A stretch of DNA of 64,000 nt from Shewanella sp. UCD-KL21 (GCF_001957135.1 NZ_MPHK01000006.1:1-64000); one strand, 5' to 3'; counted from the stretch's first letter, positions 29,736-39,659 are shown. The notes: a model not told the origin generated them from the letters alone. Translations and numbers: made by a program.

Positions 29736-30626
29736 TTATTTACCATCGATAGATTTCATGTATTTGAAGAAATCACTATCAGGTTCTAATACCATGACAT
29801 CACTATTGCCAGCGAAACTCGCCTTATAAGCTTCAAGACTTCTTAAGAAACCATAAAACTCAGCATCTTTGTTATAAGCATCAGCATAAATCTTCGCAGA
29901 TAGTGCATCACCTTCACCACGAACCGTTAATGCTTTACGTTCTGCTTCAGCCACTTTTACTGTCACGTTAGCATCGATAGTCGCGCGGATGATTTCAGAT
30001 TGCTCTTTACCCTGTGCACGATGCTCTTTTGCTACAGCTTGACGTTCAGCACGCATACGCTGGAAGATACTGCTACTTACGTTGGCAGGTAAGTTGATTT
30101 GCTTAACGCGCACATCAACAACGTCGATACCTAGATCTTGTGAGCTTTCAGAGGCATTTTCAAGTGCATTAATTTGCAACTCATCACGTTCACCTGAAAC
30201 AATTTCTTTAATAGTACGACGACCAAACTCTGTGCGTAAGTCATTGTTGATTTTACGCTGTAACAGGCTTTCAGCTGTTGCAACATTACCGCCACCTGTG
30301 GACAGGTAAAACTTTTCAAAATCGCTAATACGCCACTTAACATAAGAATCAACCATAAGGTCTTTTTTCTCTGAAGTAACAAAACGATCTGCAGCGCCAT
30401 CTAAGGTCTGAATTCGCGCATCTAGATATTTTACTTTATCTATTGCTGGAATTTTAAAGTGTAAACCTGGTGCAAATACACGCGTGACAGGTTGACCTTC
30501 AACGTTATCTTTTAAGATCTCACCAAAGCGAGAAACGATAGCACGTTCACCTTCGTTAACGACTATAACAGATGAAAAACCAACACCTAAAATGATTACC
30601 AGAACAATCAGTCCTATTCTACCCAT
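29736..30626 (-). CDS. hflC: Modulator of FtsH protease HflC
   Basis: A 296-residue SPFH/prohibitin-family protein with one N-terminal membrane helix (residues 1-22) and a large periplasmic part. With HflK it forms a cage around the FtsH protease and restrains its activity on membrane proteins. The SPFH domain (about 22-190, EGERAIVSRFG) and the helical arm with an AEAER-type repeat follow. It starts three bases after hflK. Confidence 0.96.
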   Translation of the reverse strand: MGRIGLIVLVIILGVGFSSVIVVNEGERAIVSRFGEILKDNVEGQPVTRVFAPGLHFKIPAIDKVKYLDARIQTLDGAADRFVTSEKKDLMVDSYVKWRISDFEKFYLSTGGGNVATAESLLQRKINNDLRTEFGRRTIKEIVSGERDELQINALENASESSQDLGIDVVDVRVKQINLPANVSSSIFQRMRAERQAVAKEHRAQGKEQSEIIRATIDANVTVKVAEAERKALTVRGEGDALSAKIYADAYNKDAEFYGFLRSLEAYKASFAGNSDVMVLEPDSDFFKYMKSIDGK

Positions 30627-30629
30627 GAG

Positions 30630-31781
30630 TTAGTCCCTCCCTTGGCGTGAACGAGACTCACGAGTCTGACGTCCATCAACTGGCATAGAAGACGTAAGCG
30701 AATTATTTGAAGGCGTGTTCACATGCGTTTCAACAACTGGCTCTGCAGACATAGTTTTAGCTTGATTACCCATCATTTTGTCTAATGGTAAATACATTAA
30801 ATTACCATTATTTTTAGTATCAATTAGTACCTTGTTAGTATCAGCCATGACGTCTTGCATCGCATTAAGGTATAAACGTTTACGGGTCACTTCTGGTGCC
30901 ATTTGATACTCAGGCAAAAGTTTTTCGAAACGAGCAACTTTACCTTGAGCTTCTAAGACTTCGCGTTGTTTATACGCGCTAGCCTGTTGCGCCATACGCT
31001 CAACCTGACCACGTGCTTTAGGCTCAATTTCACGCGCATAAGCTTCTGCTTCACGAATGAAACGCTGTTCATCTTCTTGTGCAGAAATAGCATCATCAAA
31101 TGCATCTTTCACTTCTTCAGGCGGACGCGCTGGCAAGAAGTTGACATCTTGAATTGATAAACCAAGCTTATACGGCTCAAGAATACGCTCAAGTTCAGCC
31201 CAAGTATCACGACGAATAGCATCACGACCAGTAGTCAAGATGTCATCCATAGTGTTATGGCCAATCACATAACGAAGCGCACTGTCTGTTGCTTCACTCA
31301 AACTCGCATTAGCATCTACCGCACTAAACAAGTAAGAATAAGCATCATCCACTCGATATTGAACATCAAGTTCCACTTTCACTAAGTTTTCATCAGCCGT
31401 TAACATGCTGCCTGATGCAGGAATAGAGCGCACTGCTTTAATGTTTACCGGAAACACTTCATCAATAAAAGTGGCTTTCCAATGTAAACCAGGACCAACT
31501 TCACCAGAATGCTGACCAAAACGTAAGGTTACGCCTCGCTCTGCTTCTTTAACGGTATAAAAGCCTGAACCACCCCAAATAATTAAACCAATCACCAAAA
31601 CTACAATCAGGCTCATTGGGTTAAAAGAAGGGCTAGAAGATCCACCTGAACCACCTTTACCACCGCCGAAGCGCTTTGAAAGGTTACGAAATACTTCGTC
31701 TAGATCTGGTGGGCCTTTGTCGTTACTGTTTTTGTTTCCCCAAGGGTCTTTTCCCTTGTTACCGGGCTCATTCCAAGCCAT
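30630..31781 (-). CDS. hflK: Modulator of FtsH protease HflK
   Basis: A 383-residue SPFH protein, partner of HflC. A glycine-rich cytosolic N-terminus (GGGKGGSGGSSSP) precedes one membrane helix (about residues 52-72) and the SPFH domain (EAERGVTLRFGQH). The C-terminal tail is longer and Ser/Thr-rich compared with the domain core, as is usual for HflK. It lies 33 bases downstream of hflX. Confidence 0.96.
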   Translation of the reverse strand: MAWNEPGNKGKDPWGNKNSNDKGPPDLDEVFRNLSKRFGGGKGGSGGSSSPSFNPMSLIVVLVIGLIIWGGSGFYTVKEAERGVTLRFGQHSGEVGPGLHWKATFIDEVFPVNIKAVRSIPASGSMLTADENLVKVELDVQYRVDDAYSYLFSAVDANASLSEATDSALRYVIGHNTMDDILTTGRDAIRRDTWAELERILEPYKLGLSIQDVNFLPARPPEEVKDAFDDAISAQEDEQRFIREAEAYAREIEPKARGQVERMAQQASAYKQREVLEAQGKVARFEKLLPEYQMAPEVTRKRLYLNAMQDVMADTNKVLIDTKNNGNLMYLPLDKMMGNQAKTMSAEPVVETHVNTPSNNSLTSSMPVDGRQTRESRSRQGRD

Positions 31782-31814
31782 TTAGCACTCCATAAGTGGA
31801 TGAAATAAATGATA

Positions 31815-33134
31815 TTAGCAAATAACGTCTACGTCTGATTCTTCAGAAGAATCCTCAAATATAAACGTCTCTAATTCGCCTTGACTCTGTTTTGTTAATC
31901 GGCGCCAATTGGCATCCGATAAACGAACAGACAAAATACAGTTCCCCAGATCGTCGTACTCTTTCTGCTGTATCGCGTCCAGTCGATAAAACTGGCCAAG
32001 ATAATGTCCAGCCGTAGCTGGAATTTTCAATGTCTGCTCTATAATGACTTCACCGATTAACTCGTTGATAGCCTGCAAGAGCAATTCAAATCCAATTTGT
32101 TTTTGTGCAGATACCCAGACTCGCTCTGGCTTACCTTCATCGTCGTAATCGATGCGAGGCACAAAATCTTCCAATAAGTCGATTTTATTACAAACGACCA
32201 ATTGTGGAATAGTATCTGCTTCAATTTCTTCAAGCACATTTTGAACTTGATCAAAATTCTCCGTCATATTCTCATCAGCACAATCAACAATATGCAATAA
32301 CAGATCAGCTTGACGTGTTTCTTGCAAGGTTGCTTTAAATGCTGCGACTAAGTCGTGAGGTAAATGACGGATAAACCCAACTGTATCAGCTAAAATAACT
32401 GCTCCGTCAGGTAAATTCAATTTACGCAGAGTAGGATCAAGTGTGGCGAACAATTGATCTGCGGCATAAACTTCTGAGGCAGTTAACGCATTAAACAAGG
32501 TCGATTTTCCCGCATTGGTGTAACCCACCAATGACACAGTGGATAAGTCACTGCGCTTTCTTGAACGTCGACTTTGTTCACGTTGTTTGTCTACTTTATC
32601 AAGTCGGCGATTAATACTTTTAATCCGTCCTCGAAGTAAACGTCTATCGGTTTCGAGCTGGGTTTCACCCGGGCCACGCATACCAATACCACCTTTTTGT
32701 CTCTCTAAGTGAGTCCAACCACGAATAAGGCGCGTCGACATGTGGCGCAATTGCGCTAGCTCCACTTGTAACTTACCTTCGTGAGTTCTCGCTCTTTGAG
32801 CAAAGATATCTAAAATTAGCGTAGTTCTATCTAAAACTCGACACTCACAAATCTGTTCTAAATTTCTTTCTTGAGCGGGACTCAGTGAGTGATTAAAAAT
32901 CACTACCTTGGCTTCAGTCGCTGCAACCATAGCTGCAAGCTCTTCTACTTTCCCTGACCCGACAAAAAACTTTCGATCCGGTGAACGCCGACTTCCAGTA
33001 ATAACACCAACAGAGCGTACTCCTGCTGATTCGACTAATAGTTGTAACTCTGTAATGTCTTCTCTACGGTCGTCGTCAGAAAAGTCAATATGAACAAGTA
33101 CTGCGGTTTCACCCGCTTCATAGCGATCAAACAA
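31815..33134 (-). CDS. hflX: Ribosome-associated GTPase HflX
   Basis: A 439-residue GTPase that splits stalled ribosomes under stress. An N-terminal HflX domain and a coiled-coil stretch (about 160-195) come before the G domain with GYTNAGKSTLF (P-loop), DTVGFIRHLP (G3) and NKIDLL (G4). It starts at a TTG behind GGAG, giving MFDRYEAGE, the known family start. It follows hfq by 19 bases. Confidence 0.95.
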   Translation of the reverse strand: MFDRYEAGETAVLVHIDFSDDDRREDITELQLLVESAGVRSVGVITGSRRSPDRKFFVGSGKVEELAAMVAATEAKVVIFNHSLSPAQERNLEQICECRVLDRTTLILDIFAQRARTHEGKLQVELAQLRHMSTRLIRGWTHLERQKGGIGMRGPGETQLETDRRLLRGRIKSINRRLDKVDKQREQSRRSRKRSDLSTVSLVGYTNAGKSTLFNALTASEVYAADQLFATLDPTLRKLNLPDGAVILADTVGFIRHLPHDLVAAFKATLQETRQADLLLHIVDCADENMTENFDQVQNVLEEIEADTIPQLVVCNKIDLLEDFVPRIDYDDEGKPERVWVSAQKQIGFELLLQAINELIGEVIIEQTLKIPATAGHYLGQFYRLDAIQQKEYDDLGNCILSVRLSDANWRRLTKQSQGELETFIFEDSSEESDVDVIC

Positions 33135-33153
33135 GTAGTAAACTCCTTAAATA

Positions 33154-33420
33154 TTATTCTGATGTAGGTGCTTCATCATTTGGGGTATAACCTTGAGTAC
33201 CTTGTGCAGCCACATTAAATGGGCGTGCTGGTACTACAGTTGAAATAGCGTGCTTGTAAACCATTTGGCTTACTGTATTTTTTAACAAGATAACGAATTG
33301 GTCGAACGACTCAACTTGACCTTGTAGTTTAATACCATTCACTAAATAGATAGAGACTGGTACACGTTCACGACGCAAAGCGTTTAAAAATGGGTCTTGT
33401 AAAGATTGCCCCTTAGCCAT
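33154..33420 (-). CDS. hfq: RNA chaperone Hfq
   Basis: An 88-residue Sm-like protein that forms hexamers and pairs small RNAs with messages. Sm1 ([25 protein letters not shown] start and [16 protein letters not shown]) and Sm2 ([13 protein letters not shown]) are both intact, including the lysine-56-region residues used for poly-U binding. The tail after residue 66 is shorter than in E. coli (102 residues). Confidence 0.98.
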   Translation of the reverse strand: MAKGQSLQDPFLNALRRERVPVSIYLVNGIKLQGQVESFDQFVILLKNTVSQMVYKHAISTVVPARPFNVAAQGTQGYTPNDEAPTSE

Positions 33421-33516
33421 TTCAATTTCCTTTTTTTATTTTCAAAATAAATTTTTTGAATTTTTGAAGAATGTTTTATTGTTTAGTTTTAGTATTATAC
33501 AGCAACAGCTAATTAG

Positions 33517-34443
33517 CTAGCCAGAATGTTGCATAAGTGTAACTAAATTTCCTTTAGCGCCACTTTCAAGCCAATGTAACTCGGGCCAACTTCTTAACCA
33601 TGTTAATTGACGTTTGGCTAATTGCCTAGTGGCAGCGGTGCCTTTTTCTATTAAAGTCTCATAGTCAAATTCACCATCTAGATACTGCCAACATTGTCGG
33701 TAGCCGACACAACGCATAGATGGCATATCTAAATGTAAGTCTTTGCGATCTTTTAATCGTTGAACTTCTTCGATAAAACCATTTTGCATCATTAGTTTAA
33801 ATCTTTTTGCGATCAATTCATGTAATACTTTTCTCTCATGTGGCGCTATCGCAAATTGCACCACATCGTAGGGTAACGGCGCTGACTTTGTTGCCGTTAG
33901 CTCAGTCATCGATTTACCCGTAATTCTGTATACTTCTAGAGCGCGAGATAGCCGCTGGGGATCATTAGGATGAATTCTTGCCCCTGCTGTGGCATCTACT
34001 TGGCAAAGTTGTTGATGTAATGCATCCCAACCTTGCTCTTCTGCCTCTTGCATGATTTGCGCTCTGATCTGCTCATCTGCAGCAGGTAACGGTGACAAAC
34101 CTTCAAGCAATGCCTTAAAGTACATCATAGTCCCCCCTACCAATAAAGGGGTCTTACCACGACTAATTATATCTTCTATTTCAATTAATGCATCGCGACG
34201 AAAATCTGCCGCAGAGTAACTTTCACTGGGATCGAGAATATCAATTAAACGATGAGGCGCTAAGGCTAGCTCATCGGCATCAGGTTTGGCTGAGCCAATA
34301 TCCATTTGACGATAGATTAATGCCGAATCAACAGAGATAATTTCACAATTATGCTGCTGGGCCATTTCAATTGCTAAAGCCGTTTTTCCTGAAGCAGTTG
34401 GCCCCATTAAAAACAATACTTTGGGCTGTTTGAGTTGGTTCAC
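33517..34443 (-). CDS. miaA: tRNA dimethylallyltransferase MiaA
   Basis: A 308-residue enzyme that adds an isopentenyl group to A37 of tRNAs reading UNN codons. The P-loop is [11 protein letters not shown] (about residues 13-23), followed by the conserved [18 protein letters not shown] and the [19 protein letters not shown] segment. It starts at a GTG, one base after the mutL stop, and is followed by hfq after a 96-base AT-rich gap that may hold an additional hfq promoter. Confidence 0.96.
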   Translation of the reverse strand: MNQLKQPKVLFLMGPTASGKTALAIEMAQQHNCEIISVDSALIYRQMDIGSAKPDADELALAPHRLIDILDPSESYSAADFRRDALIEIEDIISRGKTPLLVGGTMMYFKALLEGLSPLPAADEQIRAQIMQEAEEQGWDALHQQLCQVDATAGARIHPNDPQRLSRALEVYRITGKSMTELTATKSAPLPYDVVQFAIAPHERKVLHELIAKRFKLMMQNGFIEEVQRLKDRKDLHLDMPSMRCVGYRQCWQYLDGEFDYETLIEKGTAATRQLAKRQLTWLRSWPELHWLESGAKGNLVTLMQHSG

Positions 34444-34444
34444 A

Positions 34445-36385
34445 TTAATTCTCTTCTAACCAGGATTGCCATGGCAATGATTTCGCCTTTGATAACAGCG
34501 TTTGCTGCTGCTCAGCGGTTAATTGGCTATATTGAAGCCACACTTCAGCTGCGGCTGAAAAATGATTTGCTTGCTGTTTTGCCATCCACAATGCCAACGC
34601 TTCATCCGATGGCTGCTCTAATTTAATCCAAGCTAATAATTCTGGGATCAATACAGCTAATTGGGTATCTCTGAGATATGGGGGCACATTCTTAATTATC
34701 AACTGTTGATAGCGGATTGAAAGGGTTAATCCTAACCTACGTAGTAACTGCTCTCGCTCTTCAAGGATAATTTTCCAGTCAACATCGGCTTCAATTGAAA
34801 CCGGCATTAATAATGGCTGACCCACCAGTCCTGTGGTTATTTTAGTCTGTATTTCTAATTTTGTAACAAAAATAGAAACTTGTGCGATATCAACTAATAA
34901 AATCTGTTGGCCTGTAACCATCACCCAGAAGCGACCATCAACAATAGACGGCATAGTGATATGCGCAGACAGATTTGTCTCATTAATTTGCGTTAATGAA
35001 GAATTTTCAGCTTGGGTTTGCAGTAATTGGCCATAATTAGCGATAGCCGTTGGGGTTATTTCTACCGTGTCGGCTGTTCTACCACCGCTATAGGGATTAT
35101 TGCCACTGCTTGTAGCTCCTGTGCTTCCTGTCGCGGCATTATGCTGGGACTGATGGCTTGGTTGCTGATAGCTTTGGTGTTGATAGCCCTGCGCTGGCAC
35201 CGACATACTACCAAAGCGGCTGCTCGATAACTCTCTTGGCTGATGTAATTGAGTTGCTGAGCCGTGACGTTGAGGCATATCTTGACTAGCTTGCTGCCAA
35301 TCGCTTATTTCAGCTTCTGATGAATGACCGATTTGCTCGCCAATATCATTTTGATCGTCTGTCGGTTTCTTAGCCGTACCGAGATCTAACTCAGGTATTT
35401 GCGCTAAAACAGACTGCAATGCCTGCAAAATAAAGTCATGCACTAATCGGCTTTGATGAAAACGCACTTCATGCTTTGCAGGATGCACATTGACATCAAC
35501 CTGGTGGGGATCCAGCTCAAGCATCAACACATAACCCGGTTGATGCTGAACTTGGAACTGACCAAATGCCTGCTTTACCGCATGGTTCACTAATCGGTCT
35601 CGCACTAAACGGCCGTTGACATAAAAATAGCAGCTATCGGTCGGTTGTAAGTCATTTGGTGACTGCAAGTAACCCGATAATATCAAGCCATCATGCTGGC
35701 ATTCTAGGTGCAGAGCTTGCTCAGCAAAAGCCCGACCACAAATTTGTCCAAGGCGCTGTTTATATTGAATTTCGGTATTGGCCGCTCGATATTGACGCGC
35801 CAACTTACCATTATGGGTTAAGGTAAAATGCACATCGGTTCTGGCGATGGCAATGCGTTTTAACCATTCATCAATATGGGTGAATTCGGTTTTATCACTT
35901 TTTAAAAAGCGTCGTCTGGCTGGGGTATTAAAGAATAAATCCACCACCTCTATGGTAGTGCCCTTAGGGTGCGCAGCGGGCGTCACTTTAACGTCCATTT
36001 GCGAGCCAGCTACGTAGGCTTGCCAGGCTTCGGTTTGCTCAGCAGGCTTTGATGTTAGGCTTAAACGGGACACTGAACTAATACTGGCTAAGGCCTCGCC
36101 TCTAAAGCCAAAACTTAAAATGGCTTCTAAGTCATCAAGGGAGTGTACTTTTGAAGTGGCGTGACGAGATAAGGCTAACGCTAACTCGTCTTTTGAGATC
36201 CCTTTACCATTGTCCCTAATTTTAATCAGCTTACTGCCGCCTTTGTCGATTTCGATATCAACCCGGGTTGCGCCAGCATCAAGGCTGTTTTCAACCAACT
36301 CTTTAACTACAGATGCAGGACGCTCAACCACTTCGCCGGCAGCAATTTGGTTAGCAAGCTGTGGTGGTAAAATTTGAATAGCCAT
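34445..36385 (-). CDS. mutL: DNA mismatch repair protein MutL
   Basis: A 646-residue GHKL ATPase that links MutS recognition to MutH incision. Motifs are [11 protein letters not shown] (I), IRDNGKGI (II) and [13 protein letters not shown] (III) in the first 110 residues, then the transducer domain to about 330. A Gln/Ser/Gly-rich linker (about 340-435) joins the C-terminal dimerisation domain (about 445-646). The C-terminal part lacks the DQHAAxER endonuclease motif, as expected for a MutH-dependent organism. It sits three bases after amiB. Confidence 0.96.
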   Translation of the reverse strand: MAIQILPPQLANQIAAGEVVERPASVVKELVENSLDAGATRVDIEIDKGGSKLIKIRDNGKGISKDELALALSRHATSKVHSLDDLEAILSFGFRGEALASISSVSRLSLTSKPAEQTEAWQAYVAGSQMDVKVTPAAHPKGTTIEVVDLFFNTPARRRFLKSDKTEFTHIDEWLKRIAIARTDVHFTLTHNGKLARQYRAANTEIQYKQRLGQICGRAFAEQALHLECQHDGLILSGYLQSPNDLQPTDSCYFYVNGRLVRDRLVNHAVKQAFGQFQVQHQPGYVLMLELDPHQVDVNVHPAKHEVRFHQSRLVHDFILQALQSVLAQIPELDLGTAKKPTDDQNDIGEQIGHSSEAEISDWQQASQDMPQRHGSATQLHQPRELSSSRFGSMSVPAQGYQHQSYQQPSHQSQHNAATGSTGATSSGNNPYSGGRTADTVEITPTAIANYGQLLQTQAENSSLTQINETNLSAHITMPSIVDGRFWVMVTGQQILLVDIAQVSIFVTKLEIQTKITTGLVGQPLLMPVSIEADVDWKIILEEREQLLRRLGLTLSIRYQQLIIKNVPPYLRDTQLAVLIPELLAWIKLEQPSDEALALWMAKQQANHFSAAAEVWLQYSQLTAEQQQTLLSKAKSLPWQSWLEEN

Positions 36386-36388
36386 AAT

Positions 36389-37693
36389 TTACGCTCTTGG
36401 AATAACCAGCTTTTGGCCTATCCGTAGGACATCTGATTTAAGGTTATTGGTTTTTCGAATACTGGCTATGCTGACTTTATATCGCTGGGCAATAACCGAT
36501 AAAGACTCGCCACTTCTTACTGTGTGCTTATTGTTACTCTGTTTCGCCAATAAGGTGCCTGAAGGTGGGTTAGCGGCAAAATATTTCAGCACACCTTTAT
36601 GAATCGCATTAGCTAACTTTTGCTGATGGTTACCATTTAACAATAGCCCTTCTTCTCTCGGGTTAGAGATAAAACCAGTTTCCACCAAAATAGAGGGAAT
36701 ATCAGTCGACTTTAAAACGGCAAAGCTCGCATGCTCTGGTTTACTCTTATGCAGTTTAGTCACTTTACCTAAACCTGATAATACATCACTGGCAATATGA
36801 TGACTTTCAGCCAGAGAATGATCCATCGACATATCGATTAGGGTCATTACAAGATATTGTTCACTATCGGAGTTTTGGATAATGTCTCCAACGCCGCCTA
36901 ATAGTTCAGAATGCTTTTCTTTATCCTCAAATACGCGACCAATTTCGGTATTGGCACGGCGCTTTGATAATACCCATACCGATGCCCCATTAGGTTGTGG
37001 TGACGTAAATGCATCAGCATGAATAGAAATCAGTAAATCAGCTCGGCTATTTCTAGCCAGTTCAGAGCGTTGATTTAAATTGACAAAATAATCGCCGGTG
37101 CGGGTCATCACCGCTTTCATTCCAGGAGTTTTATTAATTTCTCGTGCGAGGCGCTTGGAGATCTCAAGTACAATCTTTTTCTCATAGGTGCCTTTAGGGC
37201 CGATTGAACCGGGATCTTCGCCGCCATGGCCTGCATCGATAGCGACAATCACATCGGTAGAGCGCTTGCTAGTGTGTACCACCGACTGTACCGCTGAACT
37301 TTTACTGGCTGAGTTATCTAAATCGACTACTAAACGGTTACCGTAAGGGGCTGTCGGTGTCAGGGCAAACAAATTCGGCTTTGCTGGCGAGTTTAAATCA
37401 AGCACCACCCGTAAAGTGCCTTTTTTCGGAGGAGAGCTAATACGCACTTTTTTGATCAACTTGCTGTCTTTAGCAATATCAGCAAACTTTACATTGGTTG
37501 AAGCTTGTTTTAAGTCGATAACCAAACGCTGGGGGTTTGTTAGCACAAAATAGCTATAATCAGGTGCCGAAGACAAATCCAATACCACTCGGGTTGATTG
37601 CGGGGCATCCCAAATTCGCACACTTTCAAGTTTATTAGCTGCAACCTGTAAGGAGCAGAATAATAAACAGATAAAGATTATAAATCGTGTCAT
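36389..37693 (-). CDS. amiB: N-acetylmuramoyl-L-alanine amidase AmiB (AMIN + Amidase_3 + LysM)
   Basis: A periplasmic zinc amidase that cleaves septal peptidoglycan during cell separation. A signal peptide (MTRFIIFICLLFCSLQVAA) is followed by an AMIN domain (about 25-130, targeting to septal peptidoglycan), an Amidase_3 domain with AIDAGHGGEDPG (zinc histidine) and VETGFISNPREE (glutamate), and a C-terminal LysM repeat (from about residue 388, SGESLSVIAQRY). An ATG five codons upstream (37708) is an alternative start; neither has a good ribosome site. Confidence 0.94.
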   Translation of the reverse strand: MTRFIIFICLLFCSLQVAANKLESVRIWDAPQSTRVVLDLSSAPDYSYFVLTNPQRLVIDLKQASTNVKFADIAKDSKLIKKVRISSPPKKGTLRVVLDLNSPAKPNLFALTPTAPYGNRLVVDLDNSASKSSAVQSVVHTSKRSTDVIVAIDAGHGGEDPGSIGPKGTYEKKIVLEISKRLAREINKTPGMKAVMTRTGDYFVNLNQRSELARNSRADLLISIHADAFTSPQPNGASVWVLSKRRANTEIGRVFEDKEKHSELLGGVGDIIQNSDSEQYLVMTLIDMSMDHSLAESHHIASDVLSGLGKVTKLHKSKPEHASFAVLKSTDIPSILVETGFISNPREEGLLLNGNHQQKLANAIHKGVLKYFAANPPSGTLLAKQSNNKHTVRSGESLSVIAQRYKVSIASIRKTNNLKSDVLRIGQKLVIPRA

Positions 37694-37771
37694 TTTTTCT
37701 AGGGTCATTATTATTTTAGTTAATTGACTTATGCTTACTAACGTTTGTTTTTAAAGCTTATTATGAACTAA

Positions 37772-38233
37772 TTAGTTATTCAGCTTAGCGACAAGCTGAT
37801 TACCAGATCCTGTCATGCCAGTGATCTCCACCTGTCGTTGCTCGCCGTCATAGCTTAAATGAATGGCAACATCGGCTTCAGGTAATAACCCATGGCCTCT
37901 ATCTGGCCACTCAATAATACTAACAGTGTTATCAGTAAAGTAATCGCGGATCCCCATAAATTCAAGCTCTTCAGGATCCAGCAAGCGATATAAGTCAAAA
38001 TGATAAATTTGCATCCCCTTGAGTTCATAGGGCTCAACTAGGGTATAAGTTGGACTCTTTACATTGCCATCATGACCTAAACTTTGGATCAAACCACGGC
38101 TTAAGGTGGTTTTACCAGCACCAAGATCACCAGTTAAATAAATCACTAATGGGGCTGAAACCCACAAAGATAATTCAACACCAAGATCAATCGTTGCTTG
38201 TTCATCTTGAAGATATTTTTTAATCGAAGTCAT
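37772..38233 (-). CDS. tsaE: tRNA threonylcarbamoyladenosine biosynthesis protein TsaE
   Basis: A 153-residue small ATPase that drives the TsaBDE complex making t6A37 in ANN-decoding tRNAs. The P-loop is GDLGAGKTTLSRG (about residues 35-47), and the TYTLVEPYE and HFDLYRLLDPEELEF segments are family marks. It is the first gene of the tsaE-amiB-mutL-miaA-hfq-hflX-hflK-hflC block. In E. coli nnr lies upstream of tsaE; here it is absent from this position. Confidence 0.95.
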   Translation of the reverse strand: MTSIKKYLQDEQATIDLGVELSLWVSAPLVIYLTGDLGAGKTTLSRGLIQSLGHDGNVKSPTYTLVEPYELKGMQIYHFDLYRLLDPEELEFMGIRDYFTDNTVSIIEWPDRGHGLLPEADVAIHLSYDGEQRQVEITGMTGSGNQLVAKLNN

Positions 38234-38336
38234 GTTAACTTACCAGCACTGGGGAGATTAATCATATAAAACTGCAATATAACTGAGAATACTAAACTCT
38301 TAGTCTATTGCGCTATTTAATGGCCTAAAAAAATAA

Positions 38337-38356
38337 AGCCAGCTTGATAGCTGGCT
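38337..38356 (-). terminator. Intrinsic terminator of the helical-protein gene
   Basis: AGCCAGCT (38337-38344) pairs perfectly with AGCTGGCT (38349-38356) around TGAT; on the minus strand TTTATTTTTTT follows. It ends the gene at 38402-38857 before tsaE. Confidence 0.85.
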
Positions 38357-38401
38357 CTATATATAAATATTAACATAAAATTGACGCTGGAAAACCGGAT
38401 T

Positions 38402-38857
38402 TTAGATATCTTCCATCCGTAATGCACTATGTACCATACGTTTCTGCTGGGTTTTCTCCACTCGAACTAAATCTAATAAAGCATCTTTGATTTCAGTGAC
38501 CTCAGTGCTGTTAGCGGTTTTTTCTAAAAAGCCAATCAAACGGTTTTCTAAATCAAGATGCAGCTCGAGTACATCATCTTCACTCATATTGGCTGCTAGA
38601 GTCGAGTCTTGGCAGCGTTTTTCAAAGTCTTCAAAGGTGATGTCTTTATACCAAGTTTCAAGCATACGCTTTGGTGCTTCATCAATATAATTTTCAATAC
38701 TGTCATGCACATGCTGTTGGTGTTGTTGCAGATATTCCAACATCATTTTTACTCTTGTAGAGTCTGCATTGCGGTGTAGTCGGCCATAAAGCTGACCCAT
38801 GTCTAAGCGTGACTTAGCAATGAACTCAAGCACTTCACTTAATTGTTGGATACGCAT
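38402..38857 (-). CDS. Small all-helical protein of unknown function (ferritin-like fold possible)
   Basis: A 151-residue acidic, almost fully helical protein. It has no signal peptide or membrane helix. Pattern and length suggest a four-helix bundle such as a rubrerythrin-like or ferritin-like fold; the pairs LEFIAKS, LEYLQQHQQHVHDS and LHLDLENRLIGFLE could offer Glu and His ligands, but the EXXH spacing is not fully met. The ATG at 38857 has GGAG in front and is preferred to the one at 38878. It occupies the place between the tRNA-Gly genes and tsaE, where E. coli has queG and nnr. The function is unknown. Confidence 0.6.
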   Translation of the reverse strand: MRIQQLSEVLEFIAKSRLDMGQLYGRLHRNADSTRVKMMLEYLQQHQQHVHDSIENYIDEAPKRMLETWYKDITFEDFEKRCQDSTLAANMSEDDVLELHLDLENRLIGFLEKTANSTEVTEIKDALLDLVRVEKTQQKRMVHSALRMEDI

Positions 38858-39093
38858 AATAAACACTCCATCTGTCACCGCCCTTTGGCGGTCAGTAAAA
38901 ATAAGATTGTAAAAGCTTGTATTTATTATGGTTGAAAAAAAGTTGAGAATATTTGAGCGAGTTCATATTTTGCATATAAAAAACAAGTAATTTAGCAACA
39001 ATGAAACAACACCCTGCTACAGACCACCTAAATAATGCATAAATATTGTTCAGCCATCGGTTAAACAGAGACGTTTAAAGCGCGGGAAGAAAT

Positions 39094-39175
39094 TGCAGCG
39101 ACCAGTCTGATGACCGATACCTTGGCATAAAAAAGGTATCACTATTTCTAAAAGCAAAACTGAGCTAAGTGTTGG
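39094..39175 (-). pseudogene. Decayed tRNA-Gly relic
   Basis: The plus strand shows remnants of the same tRNA-Gly gene that follows in four intact copies: GCAGCGACC for the acceptor arm, CTGATGACC for the T arm and variable loop, GATACCTTGGC for the anticodon arm, then six extra bases, GGTATC, and CTGAGCTAA of the D arm. The insertion (about 39127-39133) lies in the anticodon loop, so no functional glycine tRNA can be made. The rest of the gap 38858-39212 shows no gene. Confidence 0.7.
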
Positions 39176-39212
39176 TTTATTTTAAAAGGAATGATTTTTT
39201 TAGATGAGAAAT

Positions 39213-39288
39213 TGGAGCGACATATCAGGTTCGAACTGATGACCTATACCTTGGCAAGGTATCGCTCTACCAACTGAGCTAATGTCGC
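39213..39288 (-). tRNA. glyT-GCC: tRNA-Gly(GCC), copy 4 in transcription order
   Basis: The minus strand reads GCGACAT (acceptor), GCTC AGTTGGTA GAGC (D arm), ATACC TTGCCAA GGTAT (anticodon GCC), AGGTC, ATCAG TTCGAAC CTGAT (T arm), ATGTCGC and TCCA, 76 bases with the CCA end encoded. All stems are perfect. Confidence 0.98.
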
Positions 39289-39318
39289 ATATCAATTTTA
39301 TTTTGAAGCTGTTGAAAT

Positions 39319-39394
39319 TGGAGCGACATATCAGGTTCGAACTGATGACCTATACCTTGGCAAGGTATCGCTCTACCAACTGAGCTAATGTCGC
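39319..39394 (-). tRNA. glyT-GCC: tRNA-Gly(GCC), copy 3 in transcription order
   Basis: The gene is identical in sequence to the other three intact copies: 76 bases, anticodon GCC, encoded CCA. It is separated by 30 bases from the copy on its left (plus-strand view). Identity between copies suggests recent duplication or gene conversion. Confidence 0.98.
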
Positions 39395-39420
39395 ATCTAT
39401 TTGCTTCTTTAAATCATTTA

Positions 39421-39462
39421 GCAATGTATCGTCTTTCAACCTGCCAACTGAGCTAATGTCGC
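39421..39462 (-). pseudogene. 5' fragment of a tRNA-Gly gene
   Basis: On the minus strand GCGACATTAGCTCAGTTGG, the first 19 bases of the tRNA, is unchanged; then comes GCAGGTTGAAAGAC in place of TAGAGC, and GATACATTGC resembles the anticodon arm. The 3' half is missing. It lies between copies 2 and 3 and has kept the spacer-like flanks, as expected if one unit of the tandem array decayed. Confidence 0.85.
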
Positions 39463-39485
39463 ATATCAATATCAATTTTAAAATT

Positions 39486-39561
39486 TGGAGCGACATATCA
39501 GGTTCGAACTGATGACCTATACCTTGGCAAGGTATCGCTCTACCAACTGAGCTAATGTCGC
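39486..39561 (-). tRNA. glyT-GCC: tRNA-Gly(GCC), copy 2 in transcription order
   Basis: Identical to the other intact copies, 76 bases with anticodon GCC and encoded CCA. It lies 22 bases away from the first copy. Confidence 0.98.
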
Positions 39562-39583
39562 ACATAAATTTTAATTTGAAAAT

Positions 39584-39659
39584 TGGAGCGACATATCAGG
39601 TTCGAACTGATGACCTATACCTTGGCAAGGTATCGCTCTACCAACTGAGCTAATGTCGC
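39584..39659 (-). tRNA. glyT-GCC: tRNA-Gly(GCC), copy 1 in transcription order
   Basis: This is the promoter-proximal copy of the array, 76 bases, identical to the others. A strong promoter lies 72 bases upstream (39731-39758). In E. coli three tRNA-Gly genes occupy the same position next to orn. Confidence 0.98.

Noticed and set aside
39350..39565. A 71-codon open frame on the minus strand
   Set aside because: It is formed entirely by tRNA-Gly sequence repeated in tandem (the encoded DISSVG and AIPCQG stretches come from the tRNA), so it is not a protein.
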